Shown here one piece after another: positions 15,578 through 24,346 of a stretch of DNA of 38,917 nt. Position numbers and translations under genes: made by a program. Below the pieces are notes generated by a model. It worked only from the letters and a program-made list of their open reading frames with translations. It had not been told where the DNA came from and did not search any database. Source of the stretch: DATESZ01 sp035283845 (GTDB lineage Bacteria > Desulfobacterota > Syntrophia > Syntrophales > JACQWR01); NCBI GenBank assembly GCA_035283845.1, contig DATESZ010000187.1, positions 1 through 38,917 on the forward strand. Direction: 5' to 3'. Each line of letters starts with the position of its first letter. Position 1 is the stretch's first letter.

Positions 15578-16732
15578 TCAGCCATGGATGAGATCAATAA
15601 CCGTGATTTCCGGCGGTGAGAGAAAGCGGATTGGCGGTCCCCACGTACCTGTTCCCCTGCTTACGTATAAATGTGCATTGTTGGAAAGATCGAAATATCC
15701 TCTTTGGAGAGGGAAAAAGAGCCTCGTAATGAAGTTGAAGGGGAAAATCTGTCCTCCGTGGGTATGCCCGGAAAGCTGCAGATTGAAAACACCGGTTGCA
15801 TTTTTATCCACAAGCGGCTGGTGCTTCAGCAGGATCGTAAAGTATTGTTCAGGAAGTCCTGACAGCATGTTTTTTTCCGAAATCGGCAAAGCAAGACCGA
15901 AACGCACTCCGGTAGGATCATCGACGCCGGCAATATTAATCATTCCTGCTACATTTATGCCTTCCCCCCTGAGAACAACAAATCCTGACGCCCGCATAAA
16001 ATTAATAGCCCGGTCAATTTCGGCAAAGAATTCGTGATTGCCTGTAATTGCGAATTTACCATATCTGGCATGCACATCCCGCAGGAGCGCCTGGAGCCCT
16101 TCGAGACCATTGATCTGTCCGTCCACAAGGTCTCCTGTTGACACCAGGATGTCAGGTTCTGCCTTTTTTATCTCTGCCGCAATCCGCTTGAGGCGCTTCT
16201 CCCGTACGATAAGCCCAATGTGAACATCGGATATCTGCACGACCCTAATCCTTCCTGCAGTTTCAGGGATTTTAGAAGATCGAATGGTCATTCTTTCTGT
16301 TCTGATATCCTTGGCCTCAAAATAGCCAAACGTATTGATGCTCAAAGAAATGAGCATGGGTATGACGAAGGCAGATAGAGGCGAAAGTGCAAGATAGGAC
16401 AAATCCCTGCGAGATATTAGGGCGGCTATATGGATAAGAAGGCTGTGCAGATCAAGAAGGATAGAACAGACAAAGAATAAGAACATCATCCCCATCCATA
16501 TATATCCCGTATAAGACATGAACCGGGCGAGCGCTTCATAGCCGTACCGCTCGGATACGCGCACGATGATGGGCGCAAGGACCATGAGAACAAGAATGGC
16601 AATCAAGACCAAGCTGGCGCCTTGACTGAGAGGAAAAGCTGCTTTTATCTTGGCAAAAAAGTAAAATTGAAGTCCGCCATAGATAATAAAGAAAGTTAAT
16701 AGAAAAAGAGTCATTGCCATCTCAATAGACAA
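15578..16732 (-). CDS. Membrane-anchored metallophosphoesterase (YkuE/YaeI-like)
   Basis: This 384-residue protein has four or so membrane segments in residues 1-150, then a calcineurin-like domain. The metal ligands are all present: ISDVHIG, STGDLVDGQ, ITGNHEFF and LSGHTHGGQIFP. The C-terminus has SRGTGTWGPPIRFLSPPEI, shared with YkuE/YaeI-type proteins. Some relatives hydrolyse UDP-diacylglucosamine or act on phospholipids; the substrate here is unknown. The catalytic domain probably faces the periplasm. It is transcribed alone on the minus strand. Confidence 0.9.
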   Translation of the reverse strand: MSIEMAMTLFLLTFFIIYGGLQFYFFAKIKAAFPLSQGASLVLIAILVLMVLAPIIVRVSERYGYEALARFMSYTGYIWMGMMFLFFVCSILLDLHSLLIHIAALISRRDLSYLALSPLSAFVIPMLISLSINTFGYFEAKDIRTERMTIRSSKIPETAGRIRVVQISDVHIGLIVREKRLKRIAAEIKKAEPDILVSTGDLVDGQINGLEGLQALLRDVHARYGKFAITGNHEFFAEIDRAINFMRASGFVVLRGEGINVAGMINIAGVDDPTGVRFGLALPISEKNMLSGLPEQYFTILLKHQPLVDKNATGVFNLQLSGHTHGGQIFPFNFITRLFFPLQRGYFDLSNNAHLYVSRGTGTWGPPIRFLSPPEITVIDLIHG

Positions 16733-16801
16733 AACATGCTGCCGTCAAGTTTTTCCACATCCCGAATAACACCCATGCTCGAAGCGGTCTCAAGGGCGCA
16801 T

Positions 16802-16852
16802 GAAAATCCCCCCTTACCCTCTTTAAGTAAAGGGGGGTAAGAGGGGATTTTC
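16802..16852. repeat. GC-rich palindromic repeat, copy 2
   Basis: GAAAATCCCCCCTTACCC (from 16802) is mirrored by GGGTAAGAGGGGATTTTC ending at 16852 with a single mismatch and a short A/T loop. It lies between the two minus-strand phosphoesterase genes and could also act as a bidirectional terminator-like hairpin. Confidence 0.75.
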
Positions 16853-16982
16853 GTATAAATCTATTTGCTCGAACGCAACGGGAAGTCTCGAAGGTTTCTG
16901 GCGCCGCCACCTTACAGGGGGACATAGTACGCTTTATAGCTGAAATAGAAGCCGGGAGCCTCGGAATCGTTCCAGTTAATTT

Positions 16983-17897
16983 TTAACCATCCTTTTTCAT
17001 GGTTGAAACTAATTCATTAAGTACTGTATCTGCATTTTCGTAGGGAACCTGACAGGTACCCACAACTTTATGGCCCCCACCTCCATATTTAAGCATCAGC
17101 GAGCCTACATCGGTTTTGGATGATCGATTAATTATGCTGTGACCCACTGCATAAACACAATTCTGCTTATTCCGGCCGTCTATTACCCAAACAGAAATAT
17201 TCTGTCCGGGATAAAGGGCATAAATCAGAAACCTGTTCCCACTGTATATTACATCTTGTCCACGCAGGTCAGTAATGATAACATTACCATCGGTGTGGGT
17301 GTATTTAAAAATCATCTGTTCGTACAGATCATTTTGCTCAAAATATCGTTTGACCCGTTCCACGACATCGGGAATTCGGAGAATTTCTTCAATAGAAATC
17401 TTACCACAGTATTCAATTAAATTGTCCATCAACTGGTAGTTACTGATACGGTAATCTCTGAAACGCCCCAATCCTGTCCTGGGGTCCATGATAAAAGACA
17501 GGAGAATCCAGCCTTTGGGATTCGTTATTTCATCAACTGTCAACTGGCCTGAATCGGATCTGTCAACAGCGGTCATCATTTCCTGTAGACGGCCAAATTT
17601 TTCTTTGCCACCATAATAATCATGAATAATCCTGGCGGCGCTGGGAGCCAACCTGCTGACCCCTTTAAACTTGTTACCCAACTTAAGGCGCTCTTCTTCA
17701 CTGGAGTGATGGTCAAACCACAGACCGCAGCCTTCTGCATAAGGTACGTTGGCCAGGACATCATTTTCATTGACTTCTACGAGACCATACTGAACATCCT
17801 TGGGATGAATAAAAAGCCGCGAGTCAATGATGCCAGCCTCCGTCAGAAGGACAGCACATGCCAACCCGTCAAAATCGGAACGTGTTACTAACCGCAT
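16983..17897 (-). CDS. DHH-family phosphoesterase
   Basis: The start ATG 17897 follows AGGAGGG at a good distance, giving 304 residues. The N-terminus MRLVTRSDFDGLACAV carries the D-x-D motif, followed by LWFDHHSSEE (the DHH motif) and AVDRSDSGQ. The C-terminal region has VGSLMLKYGGGGHKVVGT, the DHHA1 glycine-rich motif. Members hydrolyse phosphodiesters in small nucleotides or oligonucleotides, or act as exopolyphosphatase-like enzymes. The missing larger DHHA2 or RecJ extensions fit an NrnA-like or unknown small-substrate enzyme. It is divergent from selB with about 350 bp between. Confidence 0.87.
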   Translation of the reverse strand: MRLVTRSDFDGLACAVLLTEAGIIDSRLFIHPKDVQYGLVEVNENDVLANVPYAEGCGLWFDHHSSEEERLKLGNKFKGVSRLAPSAARIIHDYYGGKEKFGRLQEMMTAVDRSDSGQLTVDEITNPKGWILLSFIMDPRTGLGRFRDYRISNYQLMDNLIEYCGKISIEEILRIPDVVERVKRYFEQNDLYEQMIFKYTHTDGNVIITDLRGQDVIYSGNRFLIYALYPGQNISVWVIDGRNKQNCVYAVGHSIINRSSKTDVGSLMLKYGGGGHKVVGTCQVPYENADTVLNELVSTMKKDG

Positions 17898-18250
17898 AAA
17901 AATCCCTCCTTGTATCAAATTAGTTTTGTATTATTATTTATTGATGAGGCATTGCTTTTTCACGGTGAGATTATAGAAACAATGAACTTGGGTGTCAATG
18001 GCATTTTAACAGGGATACTGAAATCATATGTTGTGAATTCCACCATGGCCTTTTGGCAGGGTCTGAGGAAGGCAATGTCCGAGGGCTTGATCATGGCCTC
18101 AAGCAGCTAGCCACTATAGTCATTTGGAAGGTATACTATATTTTTGGATCGGCTCCAGGTTTTTGTTGTGAAAATCAAGCGCCTTTGTTAGAAGCATTAT
18201 CATAGGGCTAATTATCCTTTCTTCCTATCTTTGCACAAGGCAAATGCGTT
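17898..18250. other. Divergent intergenic stretch upstream of selB
   Basis: About 350 bases between the divergent DHH gene and selB. A short plus-strand frame ending at 18110 (last 42 codons begin MNLGVNGILTGILKSYVVNS) has no clear ribosome binding site or family match. TATACT near 18133 could be a -10 for selB, but no good -35 precedes it. Confidence 0.4.
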
Positions 18251-20179
18251 ATGAAGCATATCATTCTCGGCACCGCCGGACATGTTGATCATGGGAAAAC
18301 AGCGCTTGTCAAAGCTCTTACCGGTATCGACACGGACAGATTGAAGGAGGAAAAGGAACGGGGCATTACCATTGAATTGGGATTCGCCTCACTCACCCTT
18401 CCCAATGGCAGGATACTCGGGCTGGTGGATGTCCCCGGACATGAGAGGTTTATAAGAAACATGGTTGCCGGGGCCGGCGGCATCAATTTAGTGGTTATGG
18501 CAATTGCCGCCGATGAAGGGGTTATGCCCCAGACAAGAGAGCATCTCCATATCTGTTCTCTGCTGGGAATAAAGAAAGGTCTCATCGCGCTAACCAAAAC
18601 CGATCTCGTTGACGAGTCCTGGCTTGAGCTTGTAAGCGAAGATATAAGGGAATTTCTTAAAGGCACTTTTTTGGAGTCTGCCCCCATTGTCCCTGTTTCC
18701 GCTGTTTCAGGCGCGGGGCTGCCCGAGTTATTGCAGGCCATCGAGGAGATTGCCTCGGAGATAGAAGAAGATCGTGACAGCGGCATCTTTCGTCTGCCCG
18801 TTGACCGGGTTTTTACCATGAGGGGTTTTGGCACCGTCGTTACCGGCGCCTTGCTATCCGGGAGACTCTGCGTGGGAGAAGAGGTAGTAATTCTGCCCGG
18901 TGAGCTCACTGCGAAGGTGAGAGGGCTTCAAGTTCATAACTGCCCGGTGGACAAGGCGGAAGCAGGCCAGAGGACGGCCGTTAATTTGCAGGGGGTGGAA
19001 AAAGCGGCGATTTTAAGGGGCAATGTCCTTGCCCATCCTTCTACACTTGAGCCTTCGCGCCGTTTGGATGTTGTTTGCGACTATCTTGCCGGGACCGGTA
19101 AAAAATTGAAGAACCGGACGTTAGTGAGATTGCACGTCGGAACCAGCGAGATCATTTCCCGGGTGGCGCTCCTGGACAGAGAAGAACTGACGCCTGGAGA
19201 CAAGGCCTATGCCCAGTTTACCCTTGAGCTTCCCGCTGCTGTCATGGCGAAGGACAGGTTTGTCATCAGGAGCTATTCTCCCACGACCACCATCGGAGGC
19301 GGAGAAATTGTTGATCCCCAGGCGGCGAAGCATAAAAGGCGCGTGGAGAAGATACTGCATGATTTCTGTGCCCTTCATGAGGGCAACGAGGAGGAGCGGA
19401 CAACCGTAATTGTGGAACGGGCCGGCCTGGAGGGGATAGCTTTAGGGCAATTGGTTGCAAGGACCGGCATCCATCAGGAGAGGTTGCGGAAGATACTGGC
19501 GGATATGTTTTCGAAAAAACAGGCCGTCCTTTTAGACAGTGAGAAAACGCATGTTGTAGCCTTCTCGGCTTATAAAGATATTCAGCACAGGATCATCGAG
19601 GAGACAAAGGCGTATCATGAAAAATTACCCTTGAAGGAGGGCATTCGGAAAGAGGAATTGCGAACCACCCTGGGACGATTCGTCGGTCCTAAGCTTTTCC
19701 AGATGGCGATGAATGACCTGGGAAAAAGCGGCCTGATGATAATTGACCGGGAAAATATCCGGTTGGCCGGGCACTCTGCGGACTTGAAGGGCGATCTTGA
19801 AGAATTGCGTGAGGAGATGGCCTGCGCCTATCTGGAGTCCGGTCTTACTCCCCCTTCGGTAAAGGAGATCATGCATAAATTTGCCGACCGGAAGTCTCAG
19901 GCCGATAGTGTCTTAAATGTAATGCTCAAAGAGGGGAGTATCGTCAAAGTCAGTGGCGATCTCTGCTTCCATAGAGATGTCCTGCATAAACTTAAGAATG
20001 ATTACAAAAGCTTACTTCTCAGGGAAGGCCATGCTACCCCGGCAGACTTTAAGAAACTTACCGGTCTTTCCCGCAAATTTGTTATCCCCCTGATGGAATA
20101 TTTCGACATGACAAAACTTACCATCAGGGCGGGCGAATATCGTATCTTAAGAGAAACTGTTCAGGTAGATAGACTGTAG
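18251..20179 (+). CDS. selB: Selenocysteine-specific elongation factor SelB
   Basis: The 642-residue protein has the GTPase domain with GTAGHVDHGKT (residues 7-17), GITIELGFA, DVPGHERF (60-67) and TKTD (115-118). Beta-barrel domains follow (FRLPVDRVFTMRGFGTVVTG, then the C-terminal barrel to about residue 345). The remaining roughly 270 residues are the winged-helix repeats that bind the SECIS hairpin. SelB carries Sec-tRNA to UGA codons followed by a SECIS. A client, the Sec peroxiredoxin at 10173, lies 8 kb away. No selA or selD is in the window. Length is typical for bacterial SelB. Confidence 0.97.
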   Translation: MKHIILGTAGHVDHGKTALVKALTGIDTDRLKEEKERGITIELGFASLTLPNGRILGLVDVPGHERFIRNMVAGAGGINLVVMAIAADEGVMPQTREHLHICSLLGIKKGLIALTKTDLVDESWLELVSEDIREFLKGTFLESAPIVPVSAVSGAGLPELLQAIEEIASEIEEDRDSGIFRLPVDRVFTMRGFGTVVTGALLSGRLCVGEEVVILPGELTAKVRGLQVHNCPVDKAEAGQRTAVNLQGVEKAAILRGNVLAHPSTLEPSRRLDVVCDYLAGTGKKLKNRTLVRLHVGTSEIISRVALLDREELTPGDKAYAQFTLELPAAVMAKDRFVIRSYSPTTTIGGGEIVDPQAAKHKRRVEKILHDFCALHEGNEEERTTVIVERAGLEGIALGQLVARTGIHQERLRKILADMFSKKQAVLLDSEKTHVVAFSAYKDIQHRIIEETKAYHEKLPLKEGIRKEELRTTLGRFVGPKLFQMAMNDLGKSGLMIIDRENIRLAGHSADLKGDLEELREEMACAYLESGLTPPSVKEIMHKFADRKSQADSVLNVMLKEGSIVKVSGDLCFHRDVLHKLKNDYKSLLLREGHATPADFKKLTGLSRKFVIPLMEYFDMTKLTIRAGEYRILRETVQVDRL

Positions 20180-20212
20180 ACTTTTAGACCGTAGGTAGGA
20201 AAGGAATGGGCA

Positions 20213-21193
20213 TTGAAGAAAAAAAGTGTTTATATCAGCGATATAAAGGCGGGAGACAAAGTCGGCGATTTTTTTCTTGTGGCGGAAAAAAATTTATCCT
20301 TTTCCCAGAAGGGCGCGCCTTATCTAAACCTGCGCGTAAAGGACAAAACGGGAGAATTGGACGGCAAAATATGGGACAATGCCAGGGAATGGGATAAGGT
20401 TTTTAAGAGGGGTGATATTGTCCACCTTGAATCGCGGGCGGTAAATTACAAAAATAATGTGCAACTTTCCATTGTAGAGGTGAAAAAGGCGGAAGAGGAA
20501 GAAATCGACATCAGTGACTATATGCCCGCAGCCGCAAAAGACGGCGAGGTCATGTTAGGGGAACTCCTGACGTTTTTTGAAGGTATAAAAGACCTCCATC
20601 TGAAGGCCTTGCTCGATTCATTTTTTCAGGACGAAGCGATTGTGACAGACTTTAAAAAAGCCCCGGCGGCAAAAGGGTTCCACCACGTTTATATCGGAGG
20701 ACTTCTGGAACATACCCTTTCCGTGACCCGTCTTTTAGACCTTGTGTGCAATCACTACCGCGGCATCAACAGGGATCTGGTCATTACGGGCGGCATCCTT
20801 CATGATATCGGGAAAATACATGAATTTTCCTATGGGAGGATTATTGATTACACCGATGAGGGGCGTCTTATCGGGCATATTGTCATGGGTGCGGAGATGG
20901 TGGATAACAAGATTGCCTCTCTAAAGGGTTTTCCCGCCGACCTGGCAATGGAATTGAGGCATCTGTTACTGAGCCATCACGGCGAGTTGGAGTTCGGCTC
21001 TCCGAAACGCCCGAAGACCGTAGAGGCGCTGATCGTGCATTATATTGACGACCTTGACGCCAAGGTAAACGCCTTTCAGGAGTTCATCGATGTTTCACCG
21101 GATGATGAGTCGACATGGACGCCCTTCCACCGGCTCTTGGATCGGGTTATATATAAAGGAGGCGTTTTCGCAAGGGGTACGAAAAAGGATTGA
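20213..21193 (+). CDS. YhaM-like 3'-5' exoribonuclease (OB-fold plus HD domain)
   Basis: The likely start is TTG 20213, preceded by AGGAAAGGA; 326 residues. Residues 1-100 form an OB-fold (LNLRVKDKTGELDGKIWD). Residues 150-300 form an HD domain with HHVYIGGLLEHTLSV, GGILHDIGKIHEF, LLLSHHGELEFGSP and HYIDDLDAK, the metal ligands of the YhaM family. YhaM trims RNA 3' ends. The gene lies about 30 bp after selB on the same strand, so the two are probably co-transcribed. Confidence 0.9.
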   Translation: MKKKSVYISDIKAGDKVGDFFLVAEKNLSFSQKGAPYLNLRVKDKTGELDGKIWDNAREWDKVFKRGDIVHLESRAVNYKNNVQLSIVEVKKAEEEEIDISDYMPAAAKDGEVMLGELLTFFEGIKDLHLKALLDSFFQDEAIVTDFKKAPAAKGFHHVYIGGLLEHTLSVTRLLDLVCNHYRGINRDLVITGGILHDIGKIHEFSYGRIIDYTDEGRLIGHIVMGAEMVDNKIASLKGFPADLAMELRHLLLSHHGELEFGSPKRPKTVEALIVHYIDDLDAKVNAFQEFIDVSPDDESTWTPFHRLLDRVIYKGGVFARGTKKD

Positions 21194-21201
21194 GCGCTAA
21201 C

Positions 21202-21285
21202 CTATTTTTTGTAATGTTTCTCCGCTTCTTCCATTTCGTGAAGCCTTGTGTAGTAGCCGGGAAATTCATTCAGATTTGTTGACAT
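21202..21285 (-). CDS. Possible 27-residue small protein
   Basis: On the minus strand ATG 21285 opens MSTNLNEFPGYYTRLHEMEE and stops at 21202-21204, 27 residues in all. A GAAAGAAG lies about 9 bases upstream. The composition is acidic and protein-like, with three aromatic residues. It sits between the YhaM-like gene and the baeRF gene, oriented with the latter and 40 bp downstream of its stop. I know no family for it. Chance occurrence is possible. Confidence 0.35.
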   Translation of the reverse strand: MSTNLNEFPGYYTRLHEMEEAEKHYKK

Positions 21286-21326
21286 GATTTATCTTCTTTC
21301 GAGCCGGTTGCCTTTTTGCGGGGCAA

Positions 21327-22475
21327 TCAATAACGAAGCACCGCCGCTGATAATCTATTGCCCGGCATCTTCTCCTGGGGAATAGCGAAGACCTTACCGC
21401 CGTTGAGAAATGTCTGAATGGAAGCAATATCCAGGAGGTCATCGCTCCCGCTCCCCGCTTCTTGTTGCAGGATGATCTCATTTTGCTCTGGGGAGACAAT
21501 CCCCCATTGGTGACACCCGATGGCAACAAACAGCAGACCGACGCGGCCGTGATAGGCAGCCGTCACGATTTCCTTGATGTCATCGGAGGTTAAACCGGTG
21601 CCCGAAGATTGTCTGTATTGGGCGAGTGCGTCGTTTTCCGCCTTCCGGAAATGGGGGTTAACGATTAGCCAGGCCTGTCTTCGCAGATGTTCCGCGCTAA
21701 TCCCTTCGGGGTTGCCGGAAATGCCGTCATCCATCAGGTAAGGGTAGGTATTTGCGTCTTTGTAGATGGGAAACAGGTAATCAACCCCGGCCAGCACCAA
21801 GGGGGCTCGTTCATCCTTCAGGAAATTGTGTAACCCCCTGTCTATCTGCCGGAAATACTTTAATATATTGTCCTTTGAGTCTTCTATGTCGGCGCCATGG
21901 CCGGAGAGCATTGCCCCTCTGTCTCCGCCGGACGGTTTGCCTGTGCGGAAGCGAATCTGTTTTTCCGGCTCTTCATAGGAAAGTGCATCTGACATGCTTT
22001 TAGGAACGCCTTCCACTTCCATCTCCTTCACGCTGTATTTTGTTCCTTCCAAGAGCCGTACCGAGTTCTGGCTCAGTGCCAGGATGTAGAGGCGTTCTTC
22101 GCCATGGAAAAGTGGCAGCAGCGGTTTGATATGAAAACGGTCGCCGACGAAGATTAATTCATTGAAAAGTATCGGCAGACAGTATAAACGAAGCAGGCTG
22201 CCGGATAAAAAGATGGCGAGTCCGTCGCTTTGACGGCGCCAGGAAAGTACATTGCCTGCCAGCTCCTGTACAGGTTCCAGCAGCGCCTTTATTTCCTGAG
22301 AACGCAGATTAAACGCCTGTAATTTATCCTCTGCTTTGCGGATCAGATTCCTGAATCTGATGGGGTTTTGCTGACTTTCCGTTCCTGTGCGATATGTGGG
22401 CATAAACATGGAAACGCAAAGGCCGGTCTGTTTCTCTATTAAGGCTTTAAGGTCTTCTCCTGATAGTGAGTACAT
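21327..22475 (-). CDS. baeRF-type protein (bacterial relative of archaeo-eukaryotic release factor eRF1)
   Basis: The 382-residue protein begins LSGEDLKALIEKQTGLCVSM and continues MFMPTYRTGTESQQNPIRF, the N-terminal pattern of bacterial eRF1-like families. Further on are WRRQSDGLAIFLS, VGDRFHIKPLLPLF and LYILALSQNSVRLLEG, the middle domain of the same group. The catalytic GGQ loop of true eRF1 is not evident. These proteins are predicted to act on ribosomes or tRNA, but this is unproven. It is divergent from epmB across 160 bp and lies among translation genes (selB, efp). Confidence 0.8.
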   Translation of the reverse strand: MYSLSGEDLKALIEKQTGLCVSMFMPTYRTGTESQQNPIRFRNLIRKAEDKLQAFNLRSQEIKALLEPVQELAGNVLSWRRQSDGLAIFLSGSLLRLYCLPILFNELIFVGDRFHIKPLLPLFHGEERLYILALSQNSVRLLEGTKYSVKEMEVEGVPKSMSDALSYEEPEKQIRFRTGKPSGGDRGAMLSGHGADIEDSKDNILKYFRQIDRGLHNFLKDERAPLVLAGVDYLFPIYKDANTYPYLMDDGISGNPEGISAEHLRRQAWLIVNPHFRKAENDALAQYRQSSGTGLTSDDIKEIVTAAYHGRVGLLFVAIGCHQWGIVSPEQNEIILQQEAGSGSDDLLDIASIQTFLNGGKVFAIPQEKMPGNRLSAAVLRY

Positions 22476-22635
22476 GCGGCCAATCCCCCTTCTGCCTGAT
22501 AGATTATTTAGATGGATTAAAGGGATCTGGTTAACCGTAAATCACGGTTGACTGTTTAATACATTATATGACTCGACAAAGCAAACACTTTCTTGTAAAC
22601 ACTCTATGCAACCTAAAAACAATCTGTAGGAAGGT

Positions 22636-23703
22636 ATGAAAACTGAAAGAGCTCCTCTCACTTTTAAAAGAGATATTTCCCCGAAGGATTGGTACGATTG
22701 GAGGTGGCAATACAAAAACCGTATTTACACACCGGGGCAATTGGCTGCCTTAATCAGACGACCGCATCATCTGACGGCAAGATACGGAAGTCTGCTGCGT
22801 TCTTACCCTTTTTGTGTTACGCCCTACTATCTTTCCCTTATTAATCAGGATGATGAAAACGATCCTGTCGGCAGACAATGTTTGCCTGACCTGAAAGAGA
22901 TTAATTTTTCCCTGGGCGGCCTTAAGGATCCCCTTGAAGAGGAAATAAATATGCCTGTTTCCGGGCTTATGCACCGTTATCCCGACAGGTGCCTAATTAT
23001 GGTGACCAATGCCTGCTTTACCAATTGCCGGCATTGTAACCGCAAGCGCAGGTGGGATGAACGGGCTCATGTGGCCTCAAAAGAAGAGCTTCAGGCAATG
23101 ATAGGTTACGTTTCCCAGTCTCGAGGAATAAGAGAGGTGATAGTTTCCGGCGGAGATCCTCTTACATTAAATGAGAGGCTTCTGGATTGGTTCTTAGGGG
23201 CGATGCGTTCCCTGCCTCATGTGGAGGTAATCCGCATCGGCAGCCGGGTCCCCGTGGTCATGCCTATGAGGATTACAAAAAGACTGTGCAACATGCTGCG
23301 CAAGCACCGTCCTGTCTGGCTCAACACGCAATTCAATCACGCCAGTGAGATCACGGAAGATTCGGCCAGGGCGTGTGGGATGCTGTTGGAGGCCGGCATA
23401 CCTCTTTCCAATCAGTCCGTATTGCTCAAGGGGATAAATGACACCTTCGAGTCAATGCGGTCTCTTCTCTACGGACTGCAGCGGATAGGGGTGCGTCCCT
23501 ATTATCTCTTTAACTGCGACCATGTGGCAGGTACGGATCATTTCCGGGTAGATATCGGAAAAGGGATGGAGATGATGGAAACACTCCGGAGGAATATATC
23601 CGGGCTCTGCCTGCCCCGCTACGTGCTTGATACGCCGGGCGAGCAAGGGAAAATTACCCTGGCGCCTGTTTATCTGCAGACGTCGGAAGGAATGAACTTT
23701 TAA
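22636..23703 (+). CDS. epmB: EF-P lysine 2,3-aminomutase (EpmB, KamA-like radical SAM)
   Basis: The 355-residue protein carries the radical SAM cluster motif CFTNCRHC (Cys127, Cys131, Cys134), EVIVSGGDPLTL for SAM binding, and a PLP-lysine candidate in DTPGEQGKI (Lys339). Its N-terminus (SPKDWYDWRWQYKNRI) resembles lysine 2,3-aminomutase KamA more than E. coli EpmB. Directly downstream are efp and epmA, so its product, beta-lysine, is expected to be used to modify EF-P. GGAAGG precedes the start. Stand-alone KamA in lysine fermentation is the alternative, but the operon argues against it. Confidence 0.88.
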   Translation: MKTERAPLTFKRDISPKDWYDWRWQYKNRIYTPGQLAALIRRPHHLTARYGSLLRSYPFCVTPYYLSLINQDDENDPVGRQCLPDLKEINFSLGGLKDPLEEEINMPVSGLMHRYPDRCLIMVTNACFTNCRHCNRKRRWDERAHVASKEELQAMIGYVSQSRGIREVIVSGGDPLTLNERLLDWFLGAMRSLPHVEVIRIGSRVPVVMPMRITKRLCNMLRKHRPVWLNTQFNHASEITEDSARACGMLLEAGIPLSNQSVLLKGINDTFESMRSLLYGLQRIGVRPYYLFNCDHVAGTDHFRVDIGKGMEMMETLRRNISGLCLPRYVLDTPGEQGKITLAPVYLQTSEGMNF

Positions 23704-23782
23704 ATTTGGCTTATCATATTATTGTTTGTAAGTAGACGGCATAAAATGATAAAATCCATACAAAACTAAGGAGTGAAAAGAT

Positions 23783-24346
23783 ATGTATACTGCGAGTGAT
23801 TTAAGAAAGGGTTTAAGGATAAAAATCGACAACGAGCCCTATGTTGTCACGGAATTTACCTTTGTTAAGCCCGGTAAAGGTCAGGCGCTGTATCGTTCCA
23901 AACTAAAGAATATGTTTACGGGAAGCCAGTTTGAGAGGACTTTCCGTTCCGTAGACACCTTTGAGCCGGCCGATCTGCAGGAGAAAAAAATGCAGTTCAT
24001 TTACAAGGAAGAGGGAAAATACTGCTTCATGGACAACCAGAGTTATGAGCAGATTTTTCTTACGGAAGAGCAGATAGGCGAAGCCATGAACTTCCTCATT
24101 GATAATCTGGAAGTGGAAATCCTTCTGTTTGAAGACAGGCCTTTGGAGGTGAGCCTTCCCAATTTCGTGGATCTTGTTGTTACACAAGCGGATCCTTGGG
24201 CAAAGGGCGACTCGGTATCCGGCAACACCAAACCGGTTGTCCTGCAAACTGGTTACCAGATACATGTGCCCCCCTTTGTCGAGCAGGGGGAGAAGGTCAG
24301 AGTTGATACCAGGACGGGCGAATACCTCACCCGCGTCAAGGGATGA
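23783..24346 (+). CDS. efp: Translation elongation factor P
   Basis: This 187-residue protein has the usual three domains. MYTASDLRKGLRIKID starts the KOW-like N-domain, with the modification loop FVKPGKGQA. Lys32 in PGKG is the equivalent of E. coli Lys34, so it can receive beta-lysine. Two OB domains follow, ending DTRTGEYLTRVKG. EF-P rescues ribosomes stalled at polyproline. AAGGAG precedes the start at a good distance. The flanking epmB and epmA supply the modification. Its stop codon overlaps the epmA start (ATGA). Confidence 0.97.
   Translation: MYTASDLRKGLRIKIDNEPYVVTEFTFVKPGKGQALYRSKLKNMFTGSQFERTFRSVDTFEPADLQEKKMQFIYKEEGKYCFMDNQSYEQIFLTEEQIGEAMNFLIDNLEVEILLFEDRPLEVSLPNFVDLVVTQADPWAKGDSVSGNTKPVVLQTGYQIHVPPFVEQGEKVRVDTRTGEYLTRVKG

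Noticed and set aside
17910..18110. Short plus-strand frame upstream of selB
   Set aside because: No initiation signal and no family match; more likely chance.
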